From Zunongwangia profunda SM-A87 (GTDB lineage Bacteria > Bacteroidota > Bacteroidia > Flavobacteriales > Flavobacteriaceae): a stretch of DNA of 64,000 nucleotides. Under the pieces are notes generated by a model. The model saw nothing but the letters and a program-made list of their open reading frames with translations. It ran no database searches and was not told the DNA's origin. The translations under genes and the position numbers were made by a program. Numbering within the stretch: position 1 is the first letter of the stretch; every line of letters starts with the position of its first letter. The stretch is taken from NCBI RefSeq assembly GCF_000023465.1, contig NC_014041.1, positions 1,013,001 through 1,077,000 of the forward strand, written 5' to 3'. This document shows, in pieces, positions 56,143-63,277 of this stretch.

Positions 56143-56691
56143 ATGCAAGATACCTCCAAACAATACAATGCGGTAATACAAATCTGTCGCAGTTTGTTTA
56201 TCAAAAAAATGAAAGATTATGGTTGTGCCTGGCGAATTTTAAGGTTGCCTTCGCTAACCGACCAGATTTTTATCAAAGCGCAACGAATAAGAAAGCTTCA
56301 GGAGAATGAAGTAAGAAAAGTAGATGAAGATGAAAAATCTGAATTTATCGGAATTATTAATTATTCGATTATGGCGCTTATTCAGTTAGAAAAAGGAATT
56401 GCAGATCAACCGGATTTGGAAGGAGAAGAAGCGATTCAACTTTATGACGAAAAGATTACGGCCACGAAAGAACTAATGATGAACAAAAATCACGATTATG
56501 GTGAAGCCTGGCGTGACATGCGTATTAGCTCGTTAACCGATTTAATTCTTCAGAAATTATTACGTGTAAAACAAATTGAAGATAATAAAGGACAAACTTT
56601 AGTGAGCGAAGGTATTGATGCTAACTATCAGGATATGATCAATTATGCGGTCTTTGCTATGATTCATTTCACCGAAGCCGAAGAAAAATAA
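56143..56691 (+). CDS. DUF1599 protein with two internal repeats
   Basis: 182 aa from ATG at 56143 (MQDTSKQYNAVI); a TTG 33 bases upstream is in frame but adds residues unlike the family. Two copies of one unit are evident: KMKDYGCAWRILRLPSLTDQI (about 22-42) and NKNHDYGEAWRDMRISSLTDLI (about 115-136), each followed by a helix with INYSIMALI or INYAVFAMI. The DYGxAWR signature resembles all-alpha nucleotide-cleaning (MazG-like) folds, but no activity is known. Next gene starts 24 bases on. Confidence 0.88.
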   Translation: MQDTSKQYNAVIQICRSLFIKKMKDYGCAWRILRLPSLTDQIFIKAQRIRKLQENEVRKVDEDEKSEFIGIINYSIMALIQLEKGIADQPDLEGEEAIQLYDEKITATKELMMNKNHDYGEAWRDMRISSLTDLILQKLLRVKQIEDNKGQTLVSEGIDANYQDMINYAVFAMIHFTEAEEK

Positions 56692-56715
56692 TATTCAAAA
56701 ACCACCAGAATTAAG

Positions 56716-57810
56716 ATGAAGTTATTAGTGAAATTCGCCCGTATCTTTGTTGGGATACTTTTTATTTTTTCAGGATTTATAAAGCTGAATGATCCTATAG
56801 GCTTCTCTTATAAACTTCAGGAGTATTTTTCACCAGAAGTGTTAGGTTTAGATTTTCTATCTCCTTTTGCGCTGGTGATTGCGATCTTAATTTGTGTGTT
56901 TGAACTGGTGTTGGGGATTATGTTACTAATTGGCTATTTACCAAAGTTTACGATGTGGAGTTTGTTATTAATGATTATTTTTTTCACGTTTCTCACATTT
57001 TACTCGGCTTATTTTAATAAAGTGACTGATTGTGGATGTTTTGGTGATGCCATACCGCTTACGCCCTGGCAAAGTTTTACTAAAGATTTAATCCTTTTGG
57101 TTTTTATTTTAATATTATTCTTTAACAAGAAGATGATCACACCGGTTTTTGTTCCCGCAAGTCATCGTTGGATCATTTTCCTTAGTTATATGCTTTGTTT
57201 TTTATACGCCTATTATGTATTAATGCATTTGCCGGTCATTGATTTTAGACCTTATAAAGTAGGGAATAATATACCAGAACTTCGCGATATTCCTGAAGGA
57301 GCTGCGACAGATGTTTTTGAGTATCACTGGAAATTTAATGTAGAGGGAGAAGAAGAAGTGGTGGTTACCGATGGTAGTTACCCGCAACACGAAGGAGAGT
57401 TTATAGAAGTAGATACTAAAATGATCGAAGAAGGTTACGTGCCGCCGATCCATGATTTTCAGGTCTTAGATGATGGAGAAGATATTACTGCAGAAATTCT
57501 TGAAGCCGATAAAGTATTACTTATTGTTGCTTATGATCTAAACCTTACCGAAAAACAAGGTTATGAAGCTATCAAATCTTTAGAAAGAGAAGCCAAGAGT
57601 AAAGGTTATGAAGTACTTGGTTTAACAGCTTCTGGGGATGTGCTAAAATCACAAATAAAAGAAGAATTTGGCCTTGATTTCCCTTTTTACCAAACCGATG
57701 CTACTGCACTTAAAACTGTGGTGCGAGCCAATCCAGGTATTTTAGTTTTAGAGCAAGGAACAATAACACAAAAAAAGCATTATTCAGATGCTTCATCTAT
57801 AAAATTATAA
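56716..57810 (+). CDS. BT_3928-type DoxX/MauE-like membrane protein
   Basis: 364 aa. The N-terminal half (about 1-150) has four membrane helices of the DoxX/MauE redox-associated type, with FSGFIKLNDPIGFSYKLQEYF and the CGCFGDAIPLTPWQSF segment between helices 3 and 4. One more helix lies near 155-175. The soluble C-terminal half (about 180-364) looks thioredoxin-like (LLIVAYDLNLTEKQGYEAI) without a CxxC pair. Function unknown. It probably shares a transcript with the DUF1599 gene; tpiA follows after its own promoter. Confidence 0.87.
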   Translation: MKLLVKFARIFVGILFIFSGFIKLNDPIGFSYKLQEYFSPEVLGLDFLSPFALVIAILICVFELVLGIMLLIGYLPKFTMWSLLLMIIFFTFLTFYSAYFNKVTDCGCFGDAIPLTPWQSFTKDLILLVFILILFFNKKMITPVFVPASHRWIIFLSYMLCFLYAYYVLMHLPVIDFRPYKVGNNIPELRDIPEGAATDVFEYHWKFNVEGEEEVVVTDGSYPQHEGEFIEVDTKMIEEGYVPPIHDFQVLDDGEDITAEILEADKVLLIVAYDLNLTEKQGYEAIKSLEREAKSKGYEVLGLTASGDVLKSQIKEEFGLDFPFYQTDATALKTVVRANPGILVLEQGTITQKKHYSDASSIKL

Positions 57811-57891
57811 GCAAATTCTAAAAAGTCTTAGAAGATTGATAAAAAGCGGCAAAAGCCTTTAGCACAAAAGACTTATGTGTAATCGAATCGG

Positions 57892-57899
57892 TATATTTG
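57892..57899 (+). promoter_or_regulatory. tpiA promoter, -7 box
   Basis: TATATTTG, 43 bases upstream of the tpiA ATG. Confidence 0.55.
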
Positions 57900-57942
57900 T
57901 AGAAATCAGCTTAAAATTTTAAACAATTCAGAAATTTAAATT

Positions 57943-58695
57943 ATGAGAAAAAATATTGTAGCCGGAAACTGGAAAATGAATAACGACCTGGCACAAACCC
58001 AGGAACTAATTGCTGACCTTAAGAAGCAAATTTCGGCAGCCCCAGCAGCAACGGTAATGATAGCACCAACCTATACGAATTTATATCCTGCTTTTGAGGC
58101 TTTAAAAAATACCCCCGTTATCGTAGCAGCACAAAATATGCATCAAAATGCAAGCGGAGCTTTTACCGGTGAAATCTCTGCAGCAATGCTAAAAAGTGTA
58201 GGCGTAGAAACAGTGATCTTAGGACACAGTGAAAGACGTGCTTATTTTAAAGAATCTAATGAGCTTCTTGCTGAAAAAGTAAATACCGCTTTAGAAAATG
58301 ATATGACGGTAATTTTTTGTTTTGGAGAAGAATTAGAGGACCGTAAAGCCGATAAGCATTTTGATTTAGTTGAAAGTCAGCTTAAAGAAAGTTTATACCA
58401 CCTATCTAAAGAGAGCTGGAAAAATATAATCCTTGCTTATGAGCCAGTTTGGGCGATTGGTACAGGAGAAACTGCATCGCCAGAGCAAGCGCAGGAAATG
58501 CATGCTTTTATAAGAAAAAGTATTGCGGATGCTTACGGAAGCGAAATTGCAGAAGAGGTTTCTATTCTTTATGGAGGTAGTGTGAAGCCAGCTAACGCGA
58601 AAGAAATCTTCGCTAAAGAAGATGTAGATGGTGGTCTAATTGGTGGAGCTAGTCTTAAAGCAGAAGACTTTTTAGCAATCGTGAACGCATTTTAA
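57943..58695 (+). CDS. tpiA: triose-phosphate isomerase
   Basis: 250 aa glycolytic TIM barrel. All active-site motifs are present: AGNWKMNND (Asn, Lys), ILGHSERR (His), YEPVWAIGTGETAS (Glu and mobile loop), ILYGGSVKP and GGLIGGASL. prmA begins 2 bases after its stop, so the two are cotranscribed. Confidence 0.98.
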   Translation: MRKNIVAGNWKMNNDLAQTQELIADLKKQISAAPAATVMIAPTYTNLYPAFEALKNTPVIVAAQNMHQNASGAFTGEISAAMLKSVGVETVILGHSERRAYFKESNELLAEKVNTALENDMTVIFCFGEELEDRKADKHFDLVESQLKESLYHLSKESWKNIILAYEPVWAIGTGETASPEQAQEMHAFIRKSIADAYGSEIAEEVSILYGGSVKPANAKEIFAKEDVDGGLIGGASLKAEDFLAIVNAF

Positions 58696-58697
58696 GA

Positions 58698-59531
58698 ATG
58701 GCATCAAATTATCTTGAATTTCAGTTTAAAATACACCCGCCGGTACCCGCTTCAGAAATATTAATTGCTGAATTAGGGTCTTTGGGATTTGAAAGTTTTG
58801 TGGAAAATGAAGATGGGGTTACAGCATATATTCTGAAAGAAGAGTTTAATGAAAATATGCTGACTGAGGTTCGGATATTAGATTCTGATGAATTTAAAAT
58901 CTCCTATTCTTCTTCTGAAATACAACAGGTAAATTGGAATGAAGAATGGGAGAAAAATTTTCAGCCTATTGTGGTTGATGATATTTGTAGTGTACGGGCA
59001 CCTTTTCATCCAAAACCAGAAACTGAGTTTGATATTGTCATCGAACCCAAAATGAGTTTTGGAACCGGGCATCATGCGACAACGCATATGATGATTCAGT
59101 TTATCCTGAAAAACGAATGGAAGGGAAAATCTGTCCTTGATATGGGCTGCGGAACCGGAGTTTTGGCCATTTTAAGTTCACAAAAAGGTGCAAATCCTGT
59201 TGAAGCCATCGATATTGATAACTGGTGTTACTTAAATAGCCTGGAAAATATTGAACGTAATAATGTTCCCGAAATTAGCGTTAAAGAAGGAGGAGCAGAA
59301 TTGCTGGGCGAAAAAAAATATGACGTGATAATTGCAAATATTAACCGTAATATTTTGTTGAATGATATGCAGAAGTATGTTTCGGTATTACAACCAGATG
59401 GCGATTTATATTTAAGCGGATTCTATAAAGAAGACATTCCGATTATTCAGGAAGCTTGTGAAAAGCTGGGATTAAAATTTCAGGAAAATCTTGAAAAAGA
59501 TAAATGGGTGGCGGTAAAGTTTTCTTTATGA
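58698..59531 (+). CDS. prmA: ribosomal protein L11 methyltransferase
   Basis: 277 aa SAM-dependent enzyme that methylates L11 lysines and the N-terminus. An N-terminal substrate-recognition domain with NWNEEWEKNFQPI (about 76-88) leads into IEPKMSFGTGHHATTHMM (the family hallmark), SAM loop VLDMGCGTGVLAILSS and the catalytic-site NINRNILL, standing in for the usual NILAxxL. Directly follows tpiA. Confidence 0.95.
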   Translation: MASNYLEFQFKIHPPVPASEILIAELGSLGFESFVENEDGVTAYILKEEFNENMLTEVRILDSDEFKISYSSSEIQQVNWNEEWEKNFQPIVVDDICSVRAPFHPKPETEFDIVIEPKMSFGTGHHATTHMMIQFILKNEWKGKSVLDMGCGTGVLAILSSQKGANPVEAIDIDNWCYLNSLENIERNNVPEISVKEGGAELLGEKKYDVIIANINRNILLNDMQKYVSVLQPDGDLYLSGFYKEDIPIIQEACEKLGLKFQENLEKDKWVAVKFSL

Positions 59532-59552
59532 GAGTTTTAACTTTATTTTTTA

Positions 59553-59560
59553 TATTTTTG
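59553..59560 (+). promoter_or_regulatory. clpS promoter, -7 box
   Basis: TATTTTTG, 30 bases upstream of the clpS ATG. Confidence 0.5.
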
Positions 59561-59590
59561 TAAAGTATTCGAATTAAATTTTATACCCTT

Positions 59591-59860
59591 ATGAGTACCC
59601 AAGAAGAAGTATTAGAGAAAGTAGAGACCAAGGTAGACAAGGAAAACGAGATAGTTTTATATAACGACGATTACAACACTTTCGATCATGTAATCGAAAC
59701 TTTAATTTATGCCTGTGATCATACGCCAGAACAGGCCGAGCAGTGTTCAATTTTAGTGCATTATAAAGGAAAGTGTACCGTTAAAACAGGTGCTTTTGCT
59801 GATTTAAAACCAAGATGTTCTAAGCTTTTAGATGCTGGTTTGAGTGCAGAGATCGTTTAA
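59591..59860 (+). CDS. clpS: ClpS adaptor for the Clp protease
   Basis: 89 aa. Binds N-degron proteins and hands them to ClpA/ClpC-ClpP. The signature YNDDYNTFDHVIETLIYAC (about 24-42) carries the Asn-Asp pocket residues that hold the N-terminal amino group, and a C-terminal KTGAFADLKPRCSKLLDAGLSAEI follows. A free N-terminal tail of about 20 residues is normal. Monocistronic; tRNA-Arg follows. Confidence 0.95.
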   Translation: MSTQEEVLEKVETKVDKENEIVLYNDDYNTFDHVIETLIYACDHTPEQAEQCSILVHYKGKCTVKTGAFADLKPRCSKLLDAGLSAEIV

Positions 59861-59998
59861 GTGAAGTTTGTTTACCCAACGCATTACTTGTTTTAATCAA
59901 ATGAAATTGCTTATCACTCAACCTGAATGATTTATAATTTCTTATAGAATTTTTATTAAAAAAACTTTCAAAAATTTTTCCTAATCTAAAATAAACAA

Positions 59999-60006
59999 TA
60001 TATTTG
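59999..60006 (+). promoter_or_regulatory. tRNA-Arg promoter, -7 box
   Basis: TATATTTG, identical to the box of tRNA-Gly, 39 bases upstream of the tRNA. Confidence 0.6.
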
Positions 60007-60045
60007 CACCCGCTTAAGGTTTTTAGCTTAAGCGAAACAAATAAA

Positions 60046-60119
60046 GGCCTCGTGGCGCAACTGAATAGCGCATCTGATTACGGCTCAGAAGGTTGCAGGT
60101 TTGAATCCTGCCGAGGTCA
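60046..60119 (+). tRNA. tRNA-Arg (anticodon ACG)
   Basis: 74 bases: acceptor GGCCTCG / CGAGGTC with one G-T pair, D arm with GGCGCAACTGAATAGCGC, anticodon stem TCTGA / TCAGA around loop TTACGGC, and T arm with GCAGGTTTGAATCCTGC. The 3' CCA is not encoded. The first anticodon base would be edited to inosine. It marks the left border of the mobile-element zone. Confidence 0.96.
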
Positions 60120-60143
60120 CTTTTAAAGAAGATAGAAAGAATT

Positions 60144-60177
60144 AAAACTCTGTAAATGATATGATTTACAGGGTTTT
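60144..60177 (+). terminator. terminator after tRNA-Arg
   Basis: 14-bp stem with one G-T pair, arms AAAACTCTGTAAAT and ATTTACAGGGTTTT, followed by a T-poor stretch; the closing T's lie inside the stem. Confidence 0.75.
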
Positions 60178-60245
60178 ATGTTTTTAGAGGCTTTTGTTTG
60201 TGAGCGTTTTGTTGGATCAAGTCGAAAATCTGGGTTTTTACTACT

Positions 60246-60650
60246 TTAAGAATATGATTTAATCAAGCGATATAAGAAGTATTCGGTATTCCTGACTCCC
60301 CTAAATTGTGATCTAAAATCCTTTACTTTGGCATTAAAGGATTCTGCTGAAGCATTTTTACTTCTGTTTAAAAAATAGTTGAGTACAGAGCGGTAATTCA
60401 AAGCAATACTATTGGCTACCGTTTGGAAGCTCTTAAAACCTGATTCCTCTACATCTTTATACCATTGGGCTAGTTTGGTGTAAGCTATTTTTAATATCTA
60501 TGGCTTGGTCAAAAATACTCAAGCCTTGAACAAGTCCATAGGCTTTCTTTAATTCTGGGTATTCATTAAACAATATCCGACCCCTGTCTTTCTGATTTGA
60601 AGTCCATTTATCTGGGGATTTATACAGTAGATATCTACTCCTGGACAGGA
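60246..60650 (-). pseudogene. 3' fragment of an ISAon1-type (ISL3-like DDE) transposase, frameshifted
   Basis: The minus strand encodes RYLLYKSPDKWTSNQKDRG, ILFNEYPELKKAYGLVQGL, TKLAQWYKDVEESGFKSF, and the catalytic-end NASAESFNAKVKDFRSQ, ending at TAA (60246-60248). These match the last 130-odd residues of ISAon1-family transposases. The frame shifts near 60495-60505 (before the TKLAQW part), an in-frame stop precedes the fragment at about 60650, and the 5' two thirds are absent. The left end of the IS3 element lies about 10 bases away, so the fragment may have been cut by that insertion. Confidence 0.85.
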
Positions 60651-60714
60651 GTTATGAAGTATCCCCATTTGTTAAGACAGCTTAGCTGCTAAATTAAGTT
60701 CTATTTTTCATTTA

Positions 60715-61550
60715 TTATGCAGCTTTTCTTTCTTGTTTTAAATATCGGTTATAAGGTATTTCATTTTCTATTCCTTGATGTCTTTTTTGGTGGTTATAAA
60801 AATTAAAATAGGTGCCCAGTTGAAGTTAAAGATCAGCTCCAGATTCTGGAGGGTTTAAGTAAATACTTTCGTACTTCACACTTCTCCATAGTCTTTCTAT
60901 AAATACATTATCGATAGCTCTTCCTTTACCATCCATACTGAGCTTGATATTCCTAGATAGTACACTGTGGGTAAAAATCCCTGAAGTAAACTGGCTTCCC
61001 TGATCGGTATTAATGATCTCCGGAGTTCCGTGGATATCAATTGCTTCCTCCAAGGTTTCTTTACACCAATAGGAATCCATAGAATTGGAAACCGACCAGT
61101 TAAGCACATAGCGACTATGTAGGTCGATGATCGCTACTAGGTACGATAAACCCTTTTCGCATGGGAATGTAAGTAATATTGATGGCCCAAACTTGATTGG
61201 GGCGATCTACTGAAAGATTCCACAATAAGTTAAGGATACACTTTATGTTCTTTATTTCACCTGGAGGTATGTTTCCCTGGCATGATGGCTCTAAGATCCA
61301 TTATCTTGGAGTAAAGGCGTTCAATACGCTTTTTATTGACTTTAAACCCTTTAATCCAGCCTAAGACAAGTATGCATTCGCTTGGCTCTAAATGGATGAT
61401 GAGTATAATGTTCATCCATCAGGCGCATTAGTTCTAAATTGAGTTTGCTTTCTCCACGAGGCTTATAATAAATGCTACTGCGGTGGATCTGTAAGAGTTT
61501 ACATTGCCGCTGAAGGCTGAGCTTAGAATGCCTCTTGCGTATCATTTTTC
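60715..61550 (-). pseudogene. IS3-family orfB (DDE integrase-core transposase), broken
   Basis: Pieces in several frames: HTH_21-like KRHSKLSLQRQCKLLQIHRS, INTDQGSQFTSGIF and DGKGRAIDNVFIERLWRSVK (DDE core with the late Glu), and a C-terminal HQKRHQGIENEIPYNRYLKQ before TAA at 60715-60717. Stops and frameshifts occur near 61350, 61270-61150 and 60830. No active enzyme can result. Confidence 0.85.
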
Positions 61551-61565
61551 GAAGCTCTAAAGGTT

Positions 61566-61832
61566 CTATCGCAAGGCGTTTTTTAAAAAATCATTCTCCA
61601 CTCCAATTACTTTAAGAAGCTGGTTTTTCTTTTCCTCTTCCTCTGATTTTTTGGATTTTTCGCCCTTAGAAAAAAAAGTGTCAGCCTCCTTTAGGAAATC
61701 TCGCTTTCAAGTATTAATCTGCTGAGGGGTGATTTCAAATATTTGTGCTAGTTCCGGAGTGATTTCCCGTTCTTTCAAGGCTTCAAGGACTACTTTCGTT
61801 TTAAACTTGGAGGTAAATTTTCTTCGTGTCAT
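61566..61832 (-). pseudogene. IS3-family orfA with in-frame stop
   Basis: 88 codons from ATG at 61832, opening MTRRKFTSKFKTKVVLEALK, the HTH_8 transposase start. Codon 42 (61707-61709) is TGA where Trp is expected (INT-W-KRDFL in relatives), so the protein is cut after 41 residues. The rest of the frame is intact to the stop at 61566. Confidence 0.85.
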
Positions 61833-61893
61833 AATACAGTAAAATTAAGGTTATCTTTGAACTTAACTTACTGTCCTAATTTTTTGGGGATGA

Positions 61894-62180
61894 TTAGTAT
61901 CGAGTAATCCCATCTTTATGCTCGTAAGATCTGGAGATAAGTTTTCCATCGATGGCAATTTACCCTTTGGAACATAGTTTTCGATGAGTTCGGCATTTTT
62001 GTTCCATGCCACAAGATTGTGCCATTGAGTATTCTGAACGGATTCCCCTTTTTTATTGTAGTAATAGTCATTGGTAGCGATAATCAAACGCGCTACTTTT
62101 TTGGACTTGTTCAGATTGGTGATTTCGAAAGTGTTTCCCATATTTCCGATTAACTGTACTTTGTTACTTAGATTACTCAT
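61894..62180 (-). pseudogene. single-stranded DNA-binding protein, frameshifted and truncated
   Basis: From ATG at 62180 the frame gives an OB-fold start (SNLSNKVQLIGNMGNTFEI, then VARLIIATNDYYYNKKGES and TQWHNLVAWNKNAELIENYV). Near 61960 it shifts: after PKGK the expected IAIDGKLISRSYEHKDGITR continues in another frame, probably owing to a small deletion. That frame ends at 61894, exactly where the IS3 element begins, so the last strand and the tail are gone. It is not the genome's working ssb. Such extra ssb genes are typical of Bacteroidota mobile elements. Confidence 0.85.
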
Positions 62181-63277
62181 AATTAAAAGTTTTAAAGATT
62201 ACTAATGCCCCTTATTAGAAATAGAATGGATTGTAAATTTTAAGGGTTGTTTGTTTGCCTCTTACTTGCGTAGCACACTAAAACAAGGAAGTTCTGTCAA
62301 GACTTTTCAGGATAAATCAGTATTGCCTGCGACGTCGTAAAATCCATAAGATTTTTAAGGAAGTAGAAACCTTATTTATCCTGAAAACTGGAGGCCTGGC
62401 CTTGAGGGGTTTTCTATAGTCTTAAGAATTATTTCCACTGCCTTTTTCGCAGGGAGCGTACCTGCAGTTAAGCGATCGTAGAAACAGGGATGGATTAGGA
62501 TTCGTTAGTCTATACCTGTTTTTTGCTGTCCCAAAAAACAATAGCAGGCTTTTTTTATTATAAACCCCTTGAAATGATTAAGACAAAATTTTAATTTTTA
62601 AGGAGTACCGTGTATAAGCCCAAGAAGCTTATACCGGGAATACTGTTAAGAAAATGAAAGTTTTGTTTATCCATTTTTTTGTATTCCCTAATAAATTCAA
62701 AACATAAGTAAAGTAGAATACTATTTATTGTAGGTAATTATATAAAGATGGAGTATCCCATTACAATAGGAGTAAAGCAGTAAATAAAGAAATAGTTATT
62801 GTAATCGTAGTAATCTTACGTACGTATAATACAATAGTTTATAAGAATTAAAAAACTAATAAAAAGACGTTAAGATCTTAATCAAGTTTAGATTTTTAAA
62901 AGACTGTGAAAAATTGTCAAGCTATAAAAAATAATAATTTTATATTTTACCGTTAGTTTTATGGAGAGTAATTTTAAAAGTTTTATTTTGCGACTCTATT
63001 ATAATAAAAAGAAGACGGGAGGGAAAAGCTTACCCTACTAAACTCATCCCTCCCTTAACTTAGAATTTGCAGGCAATATTACTATTCTTTTTGAATATTT
63101 TCCGTATACAAAACCTTATTAAAAGTAAGGGTTTGTTGTTTTTTACATGCTAAGCCTTACTATTAGTATGGTTGTAGAGTACTCTAAACTCCGTTTTCAA
63201 ATCTAAATTTGCCGAAGTAGTAATTGTTAAATTTAGTTAGTTAGTAAAAGCAGCTTTGTTGCACGAGTAAAAGAAGG
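62181..63277. other. 1.1 kb gene-free region with several inverted repeats
   Basis: No frame carries recognisable protein features. It is increasingly AT-rich from 62540. Perfect inverted repeats: 14 bp TTTTCAGGATAAAT (62304-62317 / 62374-62387), 8 bp GTTTTTTG (62518-62525 / 62532-62539), 8 bp GTATAAGC (62612-62619 / 62627-62634) and 8 bp GGGAGGGA (63017-63024 / 63047-63054). A terminator-like hairpin with T-run ends near 63143. It may be the leftover flank of an integrated element, or hold a small RNA. Confidence 0.6.

Larger units (their letters stand above)
60661..61891 (-). mobile_element. degenerate IS3-family insertion sequence
   Basis: About 1.23 kb bounded by imperfect terminal inverted repeats: ATCCCCATTTGTTAAGACAG at 60661-60680, and at 61871-61891 its counterpart, which on the minus strand begins ATCCCCAAAAAATTAGGACAG. 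Inside are remnants of orfA and orfB in IS3 order, both disabled. No clear 3-4-bp target duplication is visible, so the exact ends may be off by a few bases. It sits between a transposase fragment and a broken ssb gene. Confidence 0.85.

Noticed and set aside
60826..61107. Intact 93-codon integrase-core frame
   Set aside because: It is just one surviving piece of the broken IS3 orfB, not a separate gene.
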